Origin: Oscillospiraceae bacterium
GTDB lineage: Bacteria; Bacillota; Clostridia; Oscillospirales; CAG-272
DNA length: 54,386 nt
Direction of reading: 5' to 3'
Assembly (NCBI GenBank): GCA_015063545.1
Contig: SVTX01000011.1
Coordinates: forward strand, 1-54,386
Both the position numbers and the translations under genes were made by a program. Shown here piece after piece: positions 24,078 through 32,157 of the stretch. The notes under the pieces are model-generated. The model saw nothing but the letters and a program-made list of their open reading frames with translations. It was not told the origin of the DNA and did no database searches. Each line of letters starts with the position of its first letter. Positions within the stretch are counted from its first letter, which is position 1.

Positions 24078-24448
24078 TACGTCTTAGTTACGTCGCAAAC
24101 AGTAAAGCCGAGCGTGCCCTTGAAATAATCGCTTATCGCGTTGAAAGACGCCTCGACCTCGGCAACTCTGCCCGTGATTATAAGCGTACCTGAGAAACGG
24201 TCTACGAAGCCAAGCTCCGCGCCTGAAGATTTGAGCGCGATGTCCGCTGTAATTACCGCTGTTTCAGCGGGGCTTACGGTGAGTATGCCTATTGCCGAAT
24301 GACTGTAATCCAGCGAGGGATCAAGTCCCAGCTTCTGATATAGAATGGGATCGGGATTTGCTATTATATGAGCAAGAGTTATCTGCCGTCCGGGAACAAG
24401 TTCTTGGACTATTCGCATTTTATCCTGCATATCAAAAATATCTGCCAT
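24077..24448 (-). CDS. eutS: EutS/PduU-type shell protein (circularly permuted BMC-H)
   Basis: A 123-residue shell subunit. The permuted BMC fold is clear from RIVQELVPGRQITLAHIIANP near residue 12, IGILTVSPAETAVITADIALKSSGAELGFVDRFSGTLIITG in the centre, and the GFTVCDVTKT end. EutS/PduU hexamers carry a small beta barrel over the pore and recruit the EutP/PduV GTPase, which is the next gene here and overlaps by 1 nt. The N-terminus is about 10 residues longer than typical EutS. The ribosome binding site is AAAGGAG. Confidence 0.93.
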   Translation of the reverse strand: MADIFDMQDKMRIVQELVPGRQITLAHIIANPDPILYQKLGLDPSLDYSHSAIGILTVSPAETAVITADIALKSSGAELGFVDRFSGTLIITGRVAEVEASFNAISDYFKGTLGFTVCDVTKT

Positions 24449-24470
24449 TATTTTTCTCCTTTAGGGTGGT

Positions 24471-25268
24471 TTATCCACCGATCTGTACGTGAATCTTGGT
24501 GCATACCGACTGCGCCGCGGTGAGAAGCTTGTTCATCGTCTTTGCGCAGGGAGGCTCAATATCTGTGAGCGAATACTCGCGTCCGATGCCTTCGTATTTG
24601 TCCTGACCAAGTCTGTGGTATGGGAGCAGGTGAAGCTCGGTCACATTGGGAAGACTGTCTGCAAAGCGAGCTATTGCCTGAATTTCCTCTACAGTTGCGT
24701 TGAACGTAGGAACGGTAGGCACTCTGATAATAAGATGCTTTGCGTTTTCAGCTATGTATTTTGCGTTTTCAAGTATCTGTTCGCAGGGAGCTCCCGTAAA
24801 CATTTCATGCTTTTTTGAGTTTACGTGCTTTATATCCATAAGGAAATGATCAACATGGGGAAGGATTCTCTGTACGACATCAGGCTTAGCAAATGCCGTA
24901 GTTTCAATAGCGGTGCTCATGCCGTACTCCTTGAATGCGCGGAGCAAAGCCTCACAAAATTCGGGCTGAGCCATGCACTCGCCGCCTGAAAGAGTGATGC
25001 CGCCGCCGCTACGTCTGAAATATACGGCGTCCTTCATGACCTCGTCAACCACCTCGCGAACGGTAACGTCGCGTCCGACAGTTTTGGTTTTGCCGCCCGT
25101 GGTCATCTGTTGAATCTCGTAGGACTGTGATTCGGGGTTGCAGCACCATTTGCAACGGAGAAAGCATCCCTTGAGGAATATTATGGTACGAATGCCCGGG
25201 CCGTCATGTATAGAATAACGCTGAATATCAAAAATACGGCCTGTCTGCTCGTATATGTTTTTTTCCAT
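24471..25268 (-). CDS. Glycyl-radical enzyme activase (radical SAM)
   Basis: A 265-residue radical SAM enzyme that installs the glycyl radical on the dehydratase encoded just upstream. The [4Fe-4S]-SAM motif CFLRCKWC (Cx3Cx2C) lies near residue 30, after YSIHDGPGIRTIIFLKG; LSGGECMAQ is the GGE-type SAM motif. Activases of choline lyase and glycerol dehydratase usually carry an insert with two further ferredoxin-type clusters right after the first motif; here the sequence runs on through NPESQSYEIQQMTTGGKT without those Cys, so the enzyme has the shorter pyruvate-formate-lyase-activase layout. The gene is separated from the dehydratase by 181 nt with a 15-bp hairpin. The ribosome binding site is AAAGGAG. 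Confidence 0.93.
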   Translation of the reverse strand: MEKNIYEQTGRIFDIQRYSIHDGPGIRTIIFLKGCFLRCKWCCNPESQSYEIQQMTTGGKTKTVGRDVTVREVVDEVMKDAVYFRRSGGGITLSGGECMAQPEFCEALLRAFKEYGMSTAIETTAFAKPDVVQRILPHVDHFLMDIKHVNSKKHEMFTGAPCEQILENAKYIAENAKHLIIRVPTVPTFNATVEEIQAIARFADSLPNVTELHLLPYHRLGQDKYEGIGREYSLTDIEPPCAKTMNKLLTAAQSVCTKIHVQIGG

Positions 25269-25407
25269 ATTCTTTCTCCTTTCTGAAATTTGCTTTTGCG
25301 CTTTTATATAACCTGTCTTAAAACAACTTATATAAAAACGTAAAATTTATGATTACTCAATGTATGCACGATTACCCAATAAAAATTTTGGTGCAGTTTT
25401 TGAGGGG

Positions 25408-25439
25408 TGAGGGGAACTTTTTTTAAAAAGTTCCCCTCA
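25408..25439 (-). promoter_or_regulatory. Perfect 15-bp hairpin between dehydratase and activase genes
   Basis: TGAGGGGAACTTTTT (25408-25422) pairs completely with 25425-25439 across a 2-nt loop. It begins 10 nt after the dehydratase stop. No U tract follows on the minus strand, so it is more likely a partial terminator or an mRNA 3'-end stabiliser or processing site than a full terminator. It could keep activase levels below those of its substrate. Confidence 0.6.
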
Positions 25440-25449
25440 AAACCGCCTC

Positions 25450-27981
25450 TTAAAGTCCCGACTGCTCGGTACGGTTGATGATATCGTCCTGGAGTGAACG
25501 GGAGAGAGTCGTGAAGAGTGCGCTATAGCCTGCAACTCTTACAACGAGGTTCTTATAATTTTCGGGATGCTTCTGTGCGTCGAGAAGCGTCTCGCGGGAA
25601 ATTACGTTATACTGAACGTGCATGCCCTTCTGGTCGAAGTAACCGCGGAGATATGCCACGAACTTTTCAAGTCCTTCCATGCCCGAGAGCGCGGAGGGAT
25701 GGAACTTCTGGTTAAAGAGAGTACCGTTGGATGCGATACCGTGGTCGAGACGGGCAACGGAGTTAGCTGTTGCCGTAGGACCGAGCACGTCACGTCCCGA
25801 TGCGGGGCCTACGCCGTCCGCGATGGGAGTGTATGCAAGTCTTCCATCGGGGGTTGCGCCCGTCTGGTAACCCAGCGGAACGTTAGCCGATACGGGGTAA
25901 AGACCTGCCTGATATACGCCGCCGCGGGGGTTGGTAAAGTTTTCAAAGGGCTTCGTATACGTGTTACATACTTCACGTGCGAACATATCGGTTGCGCGGT
26001 CGTCGTTACCGTACTTGGGAAGCTCGGCGATCATATCGAGAATTTCCTGATATCTTGCTTTCTTTGCGTCGGAAATCGTGGATGCTGTAGTAATGCTTGT
26101 ATATACATCGGAAATGAACTTGTCGTTTACGTCGATGCCCTGTGCGTTTGCCATCTTTGCTGCCTCGATGGTGAGCTCAAGTGCCTTCTTGGGCATGATA
26201 CCCTTACCGAAGTTGTCTGCAAGCGCCTGCTTCATCTCAGCCATGCTGACCTTCTTTTCCTCGAATACGAGGGTTCTCATCGCGATGAGAGCGTCGGTCA
26301 TGTTAGCGATACCGAAGCCCTGAGGACCTGTAAAGTTGTAGTGAGCGCCACCTTCCTGAAGGCTGAGTCCCTTTTCCATGCAGTCGTCACAGAGACATGA
26401 CTCGAAGGGAAGAGGACAACGAACGGAGTGAGCGTAGTCAACCGCGTTGTCTGCGTGTACCATCATCTTGATAAGAGCCAATTCTTGAGTCTTATACGCC
26501 TCGTAGAACTCTTCAAAGGTAGTCATGTCCTCAACGTTACCGGTCTTGGGACCTATCTGCTCGCCCTTGTCCATACCGTTGGAGAATACAAGTTCGAGAG
26601 GACGGCACATATTAAAGAATGCCGCATCGTGCCAACCGTCAGTCTTCGTACCCTTCTGAGGCTCAACGCAACCGATTATACAGTAGTCACGCGCGTCCTC
26701 GAGGGTGAGGCCCTTGGACATGATGGAGGGAATTATTACCTCGTCGTTGTAGAACGCGGGAACACCAAGTCCCTCGCGAACGACGGATGCTGCTTTGATA
26801 AGAAGATCGTGGGGAGTACCGTTCCATACACGGATGGAAAGGGAGGGCTGAGGGAGACGAACGTGAAGCTGTGCCTCCATACACATGTAGGAGAGTTCGT
26901 TTGTCGTGTCAAGTCCGTCTTCGTCCTGGCCTCCGACGATAAGGTTCTGGAACAAGCCGTAGCCTGCAAAGCCCTCTGCGGATGCGGCGTCTCTTACCTT
27001 GTTAAGGTCGTTGAGCTTTACCCAGATGCAGTCGAGATATTCCTGCGCCTGCTCGAGCGTCATGCTGCCGTTGTCAATATCCTGCTTGAAGAGAGGATAC
27101 ATATATCTGTCAAAGCGTCCGGGGGAGATGGAATGTCCACTGGACTCGCACTGAAGAAGCTGTTGAACGAACCAGAATGCCTGACAAGCCTCGTAGAAGT
27201 TGCGGGCAGGCTTTGCGGGAACGCGGTCACAAGCCTCGGCAATTCTGAGAAGCTCTGCTTTACGCACGCTGTCGGTGCATTTGCCTGCTTCTGTGAGTGC
27301 CAATTCAGAGTAACGTCTTGCGTATGTGATAACACCCTCGCAGCTCTCGATTATCGCTTCAAGGAAGCGGCGGCGTCTGATGTAGTCACCCTTACCGAGA
27401 TCAAGCTTTGAAATTCTGTCCTTTGCCTCTGCGATAATGTCCTCAAGGCCCTTATAGATTACTCTGGGGTAGTCTACGTTGATGTGACCTATACCGTTAT
27501 AGAAGTAGTTACCGACTGTGAATATTCCGTGATTGAGGAATACGTCGCGCACTTTTTCGTCCATGCTCTCAAACGCGAGGTCGCTGACGGTCTTGCCCTT
27601 CCAATAGGGGTAAACCTTCTTGAGTCTCTCTACTGTGGAGGGAGAAATGTAGAAGGGGTCAGCCTCACGTGTTGCAAAGGTGTCGTATTCAAGCTCGAGC
27701 CATTCAAAGGAATACTCGGGGAAGGTCTGGCATCCTCTGGGAGCTATGGAGTTACTACCGACGATAAGCTCGTCGGGACGGATAACTATCGGAATATTTT
27801 CAAGAATGTGTCTGAATGCGGCAGAGCGGCGAAGAATTATCGGCAAGCCCTCGGTCTGCTTGTAGCTTTCCGTAACGAGCTCGGCTCTGTCTGCCTCGAT
27901 CTCGGGCATGTTGGCGTAAAGATGGTCAACAAGACGCTGGATACGAGGGCTTTTTTCGATTGTAAATTTAATCTTTCCCAT
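25450..27981 (-). CDS. B12-independent glycyl-radical propanediol dehydratase
   Basis: An 843-residue glycyl radical enzyme that removes water from 1,2-propanediol to give propionaldehyde. The thiyl-radical Cys is C438 and the general-base Glu is E440, in IIGCVEPQ. H166 lies in GIGHIN, D448 follows in TKTDGW, and the glycyl radical is G818 in RVAGYSALF. The positions of H166, C438 and E440 equal those I recall for the Roseburia inulinivorans propanediol dehydratase. Pyruvate formate-lyase has a Cys-Cys active site instead, and choline lyase CutC has a different substrate pocket. No encapsulation helix is evident at either end, so the enzyme may enter the compartment by association. Its activase gene follows. 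Placement after shell and core-enzyme genes fits the GRM5 class. Confidence 0.93.
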   Translation of the reverse strand: MGKIKFTIEKSPRIQRLVDHLYANMPEIEADRAELVTESYKQTEGLPIILRRSAAFRHILENIPIVIRPDELIVGSNSIAPRGCQTFPEYSFEWLELEYDTFATREADPFYISPSTVERLKKVYPYWKGKTVSDLAFESMDEKVRDVFLNHGIFTVGNYFYNGIGHINVDYPRVIYKGLEDIIAEAKDRISKLDLGKGDYIRRRRFLEAIIESCEGVITYARRYSELALTEAGKCTDSVRKAELLRIAEACDRVPAKPARNFYEACQAFWFVQQLLQCESSGHSISPGRFDRYMYPLFKQDIDNGSMTLEQAQEYLDCIWVKLNDLNKVRDAASAEGFAGYGLFQNLIVGGQDEDGLDTTNELSYMCMEAQLHVRLPQPSLSIRVWNGTPHDLLIKAASVVREGLGVPAFYNDEVIIPSIMSKGLTLEDARDYCIIGCVEPQKGTKTDGWHDAAFFNMCRPLELVFSNGMDKGEQIGPKTGNVEDMTTFEEFYEAYKTQELALIKMMVHADNAVDYAHSVRCPLPFESCLCDDCMEKGLSLQEGGAHYNFTGPQGFGIANMTDALIAMRTLVFEEKKVSMAEMKQALADNFGKGIMPKKALELTIEAAKMANAQGIDVNDKFISDVYTSITTASTISDAKKARYQEILDMIAELPKYGNDDRATDMFAREVCNTYTKPFENFTNPRGGVYQAGLYPVSANVPLGYQTGATPDGRLAYTPIADGVGPASGRDVLGPTATANSVARLDHGIASNGTLFNQKFHPSALSGMEGLEKFVAYLRGYFDQKGMHVQYNVISRETLLDAQKHPENYKNLVVRVAGYSALFTTLSRSLQDDIINRTEQSGL

Positions 27982-28011
27982 TGTTATATGATCCTTTTAT
28001 GTATTTTCAAA

Positions 28012-28557
28012 TTAGATCTGCTCCCAAAGAAGCTCGTGAGGTGCGGGAATAACTGCGGAGTTGTGGTAAAGCCCCTGCTCAATTGCATAATTTGCACCGG
28101 CCTCAACTGCCGCCGTAACGTCTCCTACGTCACCTGTGAGGAGCGCAATACCCTTACCGCCCATACCTCTGGAAACTCGAAGCTCATATACCTCAACCTT
28201 TGCGGTCTTGACTGCAATGTCTGCAGCCTTTATGATGCTTGCTGCGGAGAATGTCTCGATAATTCCAAGACTTCCTTTCTTTTCAGCCGCCATCGTGCCG
28301 AAGAGCGCCGTGATAACCTGAGGATCTATTCTACCGATCACCGAGGAGTCAACAAGCTTATCTCCGAATCTTTCTCTTACGTGATCGACTGCGCTTGATA
28401 CGTTGGAGATAGTACCCGTGAGTATCATCTCAAACTTACCGGGGCAGGCAGGTCGCGCGGAGATAAGGCTTATTCCCGCGCTCTTGAGAGCCGCGTCTGT
28501 TGCCTCGATACCTTTTGCGATGCTTTTAAGTTCAATAACACCTATTGCCTGATACAT
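28012..28557 (-). CDS. pduT: PduT-like BMC trimer shell protein with Fe-S Cys
   Basis: A 181-residue protein with two tandem BMC domains (about 2-88 and 95-178), forming a pseudohexameric trimer. C38 in ARPACPGKF matches the Cys38 of PduT that ligates a [4Fe-4S] cluster in the central pore. It is adjacent (36 nt) to the PduS-like gene, and PduT and PduS are known to bind each other, so together they probably pass electrons across the shell. This is the only BMC-T in the operon; no PduB-like or CcmP-like gated trimer is encoded here. Confidence 0.93.
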   Translation of the reverse strand: MYQAIGVIELKSIAKGIEATDAALKSAGISLISARPACPGKFEMILTGTISNVSSAVDHVRERFGDKLVDSSVIGRIDPQVITALFGTMAAEKKGSLGIIETFSAASIIKAADIAVKTAKVEVYELRVSRGMGGKGIALLTGDVGDVTAAVEAGANYAIEQGLYHNSAVIPAPHELLWEQI

Positions 28558-28593
28558 TTATTTGTTACCTGCTTTTTATATATTTTTCTGAAT

Positions 28594-29916
28594 TTATGCT
28601 TCAATTACTATTTTTGCCGCGTCAACAAATGTGACCTTGCCGTTAATTGACGCGTACTGCGGAACAGAAAGACCTGTTGATGCTTCTGCGATCATTTGTC
28701 CCACGCTTACCTCATCGCCCACCTTGACTGTCGGAGAGGAGGGAGCGCCGATATGCTGTGACATTTTTATCTCTACCCTCTTGGCACTTATTGGCTGGGG
28801 GATGTACGTGGTTACGAAGTCGAATTTGCGCACACCGAGAATATCCTGCCACTTATCGGATGCGATAAGGTGGTATTTGCGGTCGGATGAGGGGTGGTAG
28901 TCTTCGCTTCCCGCAACAAATTTAGTTCCCGTCTTTGCAAGAACACTCTTGAGATGCAGTATTACATCCTTGGGGGATATATCCTGACAGCAAGCCGCCT
29001 CGGCGCAAACGCCGCACGAGCAACATAAAGTCGCGGTCTTGATAAGCTCCGGATTGTTAAGAACTGCGTTTGTCATAGCCGCCCTTATCATCTTATGAGG
29101 TTCAAGCGGATAGCCGAGAAGATTTCTGGGGCAAAGCTCCGTGCAACGGTTGCAGCCGCAACAGCAGGAAGCCGCACGGCGGAGCATATCGTCCATGGAT
29201 ATCTGCTTGTGAGCAACACAGTTTATGTTCTTGGGAAGAATGAGAATAGCTTTGGTGGTTTTTGTGATCACCGCTGTCTCATAGGGGGTGATAGCTCCCA
29301 TGGAGGGACCGCCGTCTATCATGACATGATTGGGACTTACCGTTATACCCAGCTTTGAAAAAAGCTCGGATACTCTCATGCCAATGGGCACTCTTACCGT
29401 ATATCTTTCGGGTATATCTCCGCCAACGGTCACCCACTTTTCAGTCAGGGGTTGATTTTCTCTGACTGCTTGACGAATGTTATATACAGTCTCACCGTTG
29501 AGAACTATAACACCTGCCGTTATAGGGAGATTCCCGGGCTTGACAAGTCTTCCCGTAGCTTCATATATAAGATTTATTTCGTCACCCATAGGATACACAT
29601 CGGGAACGGTCTTTACCGTAACACCTTCACCGAGCACTTGACCGTCTGTCAGTCCCAGCATTTCAGCCCTGTGTGCTTTGAGAGACATATATGCGTGCAT
29701 AATGGAAGTTGCCCCGATAAGGATCTGAGCACCCTCTACTATTTTTGACATTTCCTCACGCATGAGCATATAGTCTGTGTACATCAAAGGCTCACATTCC
29801 GCGCAGTTGATAACGAGTATGTCTGCGCCGTCACTGAGCTTTGCGTACGAAGGGAAGCCTGCGCCTCCTGCTCCGACAATGCCTGCGTTTTGTATGATTG
29901 ATTTTAAATCGGACAT
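28594..29916 (-). CDS. pduS: PduS-like RnfC-type electron transfer flavoprotein
   Basis: A 440-residue homologue of PduS and the RnfC subunit, which oxidises NADH and moves electrons through FMN and Fe-S centres. The Gly-rich motif GIVGAGGAGFPSYAKL opens the protein. A central soluble-ligand-binding beta-grasp region follows, then two [4Fe-4S] motifs: CCCGCNRCTELCP (near 265) and CCSCGVCAEAACC (near 310). A C-terminal barrel-sandwich domain closes it. Salmonella PduS is a cobalamin reductase, but this locus has no B12 enzyme. A role in NADH reoxidation or in supplying electrons to the activase through the PduT-like shell protein is therefore more likely (inference). Confidence 0.92.
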   Translation of the reverse strand: MSDLKSIIQNAGIVGAGGAGFPSYAKLSDGADILVINCAECEPLMYTDYMLMREEMSKIVEGAQILIGATSIMHAYMSLKAHRAEMLGLTDGQVLGEGVTVKTVPDVYPMGDEINLIYEATGRLVKPGNLPITAGVIVLNGETVYNIRQAVRENQPLTEKWVTVGGDIPERYTVRVPIGMRVSELFSKLGITVSPNHVMIDGGPSMGAITPYETAVITKTTKAILILPKNINCVAHKQISMDDMLRRAASCCCGCNRCTELCPRNLLGYPLEPHKMIRAAMTNAVLNNPELIKTATLCCSCGVCAEAACCQDISPKDVILHLKSVLAKTGTKFVAGSEDYHPSSDRKYHLIASDKWQDILGVRKFDFVTTYIPQPISAKRVEIKMSQHIGAPSSPTVKVGDEVSVGQMIAEASTGLSVPQYASINGKVTFVDAAKIVIEA

Positions 29917-29966
29917 TTTTTTATTTTGCGCTGTTATGCGCCCTTTCGGACGTATTTTTTTGTGGA

Positions 29967-30230
29967 TTATTCGCTTATTTTATCAACCACTCCTACGATG
30001 ACTGCGTCAACGGGAGCGTACTGGTCACCAAGCGCCATTCTTGCGCTGCTTCCCGTGGTGATGAGAACTGTCTCGCCAATGCCTGCGCTTACCATTCTGT
30101 CAACGGCAACTATGTACTTGTCGGTAATTACCTCGTTCTCTATGAGCTGTACCTCAAGGAATTTGCTACCTACGAGCTTATCTATTTTGTTTGTGGAAAC
30201 TATGTGTCCTACTACTTTTCCTTTTAACAT
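29967..30230 (-). CDS. eutN: EutN/PduN/CcmL-type pentameric vertex protein
   Basis: An 87-residue BMC-P protein that caps the twelve vertices of the shell. Family features: MLKGKVVGHIVSTNKIDKLVGSK, LIENE, YIVAVDRMVSAGIGETVLITTGSSAR and the closing DAVIVGVVD. The length is typical. It lies 17 nt downstream of pduL and 50 nt before pduS. It is the only vertex gene in the operon. Confidence 0.95.
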   Translation of the reverse strand: MLKGKVVGHIVSTNKIDKLVGSKFLEVQLIENEVITDKYIVAVDRMVSAGIGETVLITTGSSARMALGDQYAPVDAVIVGVVDKISE

Positions 30231-30247
30231 ATCTTAATACCTCAAAA

Positions 30248-30901
30248 TCAGTCTTTTGCAACAGTTACTGTGCTGCCGTTCTTGAAACCTACTGCGTTTG
30301 CATCGTCTGTATCAACGTGCATTTCAAGTCTGAACTGCTCGTGAACTCTTACCTGAACATCGTACCATCTTGTTTTTCTTGTTCCGGAGAATGCATCCAC
30401 GTTGATGTAATCGCCGTCCTTTACGTTGAACTTAACCGCATCGGAGGGGCTCATGTGGATGTGACGGTTAGCGATGATGCAACCCTCGTTGAGCTGAACT
30501 ATACCCTTAGGGCCAATGATAGTCACGGGTGCAGATCCGGCAGTCTTGCCCGACTCGCGAACGGGGGGCTTGACCTTGAGAACGAAAGAGTCGGTCATGG
30601 ATATCTCAACCTGGCTGGACTTACGGAGAGGACCGAGAACACGTACGTTTTCAATAGAGCGCATGGAAGGACCGACGAGGGTGAGAGTTTCCTTGCAAGC
30701 GTACTGGCCGGGCTGAGAAAGCTCCTTTATGGGAGTAAGCTCATATCCCTTGCCGAAAAGTGTTTCAAGGTCCTCACGGTTCAGGTGAATATGTCGGTTT
30801 GAAATTCCTACAGGGATAGTATTGTCGGACGAGCCGCTATCTCCCATTTCGGAAATTACTTTTTTTACGATGTCAGCTATTGCTGCGGAGGTGAGTTCCA
30901 T
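30248..30901 (-). CDS. pduL: PduL phosphate propanoyltransferase with N-terminal encapsulation helix
   Basis: Converts propionyl-CoA and phosphate to propionyl-phosphate and recycles CoA inside the compartment. The 217-residue protein has two PduL beta-barrel domains with zinc-binding His motifs (NRHIHLNREDL near 34, ANRHIHMSPSDAVKF near 140). Residues 1-20 (MELTSAAIADIVKKVISEMG) form an amphipathic helix followed by a Ser/Asp-rich linker, the layout of encapsulation peptides. The same hydrophobic pattern opens the alcohol and aldehyde dehydrogenases. Its gene follows a 236-nt gap with two hairpins and a weak internal promoter candidate. AckA, also in the operon, uses its product. Confidence 0.95.
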   Translation of the reverse strand: MELTSAAIADIVKKVISEMGDSGSSDNTIPVGISNRHIHLNREDLETLFGKGYELTPIKELSQPGQYACKETLTLVGPSMRSIENVRVLGPLRKSSQVEISMTDSFVLKVKPPVRESGKTAGSAPVTIIGPKGIVQLNEGCIIANRHIHMSPSDAVKFNVKDGDYINVDAFSGTRKTRWYDVQVRVHEQFRLEMHVDTDDANAVGFKNGSTVTVAKD

Positions 30902-31137
30902 TTTACTGCATCCTTTCTTTATCGAATATTATACAAATTTTTTTACAAGTTTTAAGTATGGAAACCGATAGTTGCCATATAGACGAAATAAATTCGGATT
31001 TATTTCATTTATATGATAGCTATCACTCTGTCTCTCCCGAAGATTTTTCTTCGGGAGAGACAACGTTGCACCCGCTAAATTTTAGAGGCGCAGACTTGCG
31101 CTTTAGCGCAAACCAATTCCGACCTTATGTAGCCGTA
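30902..31137 (-). promoter_or_regulatory. Intergenic control region with two hairpins before pduL
   Basis: This 236-nt gap between shell gene and pduL holds a 13-bp perfect hairpin (31031-31043 with 31048-31060), a second hairpin TTGCGC/GCGCAA (31096-31111), and a minus-strand TATAAT (30928-30933) whose -35 is poor (CTTAAA). No U tract follows the hairpins, so they look like mRNA processing or stabilising elements rather than terminators. No reading frame in the gap looks coding. Confidence 0.55.
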
Positions 31138-31410
31138 TTAGCCAAGCTTGGGAAGAAGCTTGTCAACGTCGGTGTGGGGTCTGGGAATTACGTGTGTAGC
31201 GATAACTTCGCCGAGTCTGGATGCAGCTGCACCGCCTGCTTCTACAGCAGCCTTAACAGCTCCAACATCTCCGCGAACCATTACGCTTACGAGTCCGGAA
31301 CCGATCTTCTCGGAACCGATAAGAACTACGTTTGCAGCCTTAACCATAGCATCTGCTGCCTCGATTGCTGCTACGAGACCTCTTGTCTCAACCATACCAA
31401 GTGCTTCCAT
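31138..31410 (-). CDS. pduA: PduA-like BMC-H shell protein, copy 2
   Basis: A 90-residue hexamer-forming shell protein. The sequence is canonical: [22 protein letters not shown], the pore loop [22 protein letters not shown], and [17 protein letters not shown]. The KIGSG pore is that of PduA, which lets 1,2-propanediol through and hinders propionaldehyde. It is almost identical in protein sequence to the 31835-32110 copy: they differ at the first residues and at three positions near the end. Synonymous differences at DNA level show that the duplication is not recent. Confidence 0.96.
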   Translation of the reverse strand: MEALGMVETRGLVAAIEAADAMVKAANVVLIGSEKIGSGLVSVMVRGDVGAVKAAVEAGGAAASRLGEVIATHVIPRPHTDVDKLLPKLG

Positions 31411-31496
31411 TGTTTTGTTCTCCTTTATGAATTTTATTTTTTAACAATGATTTTTACAGGGGAGAGCCCTGCGCTCTTTTTTAAAACCGCGGGAGC

Positions 31497-31787
31497 TTAT
31501 ACTCCGGGATCGGTTTTTACGAATTTCATGATGTCGGGATGCGGGCGAGCGATAACCTCGGCGCACATTACTTTTCCGACTGTTGCTGCGGCCTCTTTGC
31601 CTGCTTCAAGAGCAGCGGTCACAGCGGAAACGGTGCCTTCAACAACGACTGTTACAAGCCAACCGCCCAAACGCTTCTCGACATGAATAAGTTTGACGTC
31701 CGCCGCCTTGACCATAGCGTCAAGACCGACAATGGCGGTTACCATCGCGCGAACCTCAAGCAACGCAATAGCTTTTTCCATAGTCAA
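31497..31787 (-). CDS. BMC-H shell protein with bulky pore (RLGGW)
   Basis: A 96-residue single-domain shell protein that lies between the two PduA-like copies. BMC core: AIALLEVRAMVTAIVGLDAMVKAADVKLIHVEK, then LVTVVVEGTVSAVTAALEAG and AEVIARPHPDIMKFV. The pore loop reads RLGGW rather than KIGSG, which puts a Trp next to the pore and suggests a different or narrower selectivity. The first residues (MTMEKA) offer two start codons. Confidence 0.93.
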   Translation of the reverse strand: MTMEKAIALLEVRAMVTAIVGLDAMVKAADVKLIHVEKRLGGWLVTVVVEGTVSAVTAALEAGKEAAATVGKVMCAEVIARPHPDIMKFVKTDPGV

Positions 31788-31834
31788 GTAAGTTCCTTTT
31801 TAAAGTATTCTTTGTGAATATAACCTTTAAGATA

Positions 31835-32110
31835 TTACTTAAGTGTGGGGAGAAGCTTGTCAACGTCTGCGTGGGGTCTGGGGATAACGTGTGTAGCGAT
31901 AACTTCGCCGAGTCTGGAAGCTGCTGCTCCGCCTGCCTCAACTGCTGCCTTAACTGCTCCAACGTCGCCTCTAACCATTACGCTTACGAGTCCGGAACCG
32001 ATCTTTTCAGAACCGATAAGAACTACGTTTGCTGCCTTTACCATTGCATCTGCTGCCTCGATTGCTGCTACGAGACCTCTTGTTTCTACCATTCCAAGTG
32101 CTTCATTCAT
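31835..32110 (-). CDS. pduA: PduA-like BMC-H shell protein, copy 1
   Basis: A 91-residue hexameric shell protein nearly identical to the 31138-31410 copy, with the same KIGSG pore and the same HVIPRPH edge motif. It ends in [10 protein letters not shown] rather than [10 protein letters not shown] and has one extra N-terminal residue. Two copies of the main facet protein probably raise its dosage relative to the minor shell proteins on either side. Confidence 0.96.
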   Translation of the reverse strand: MNEALGMVETRGLVAAIEAADAMVKAANVVLIGSEKIGSGLVSVMVRGDVGAVKAAVEAGGAAASRLGEVIATHVIPRPHADVDKLLPTLK

Positions 32111-32157
32111 GATTGTAAATCTCCTTTTTATGATTTTTATGATGTGTTTTTATAAAC

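Noticed and set aside
25450-27981. Choline trimethylamine-lyase (CutC) or pyruvate formate-lyase identity for the radical enzyme
   Set aside because: The active site GCVEPQ excludes pyruvate formate-lyase. The H166/D448 context and the neighbouring aldolase, PduL and PduT-like genes favour propanediol dehydratase over CutC.
26428-28398. Plus-strand open frames of about 300 codons over the dehydratase and pduT-like genes
   Set aside because: Antisense shadows caused by codon bias; no start signals and no recognisable domains.
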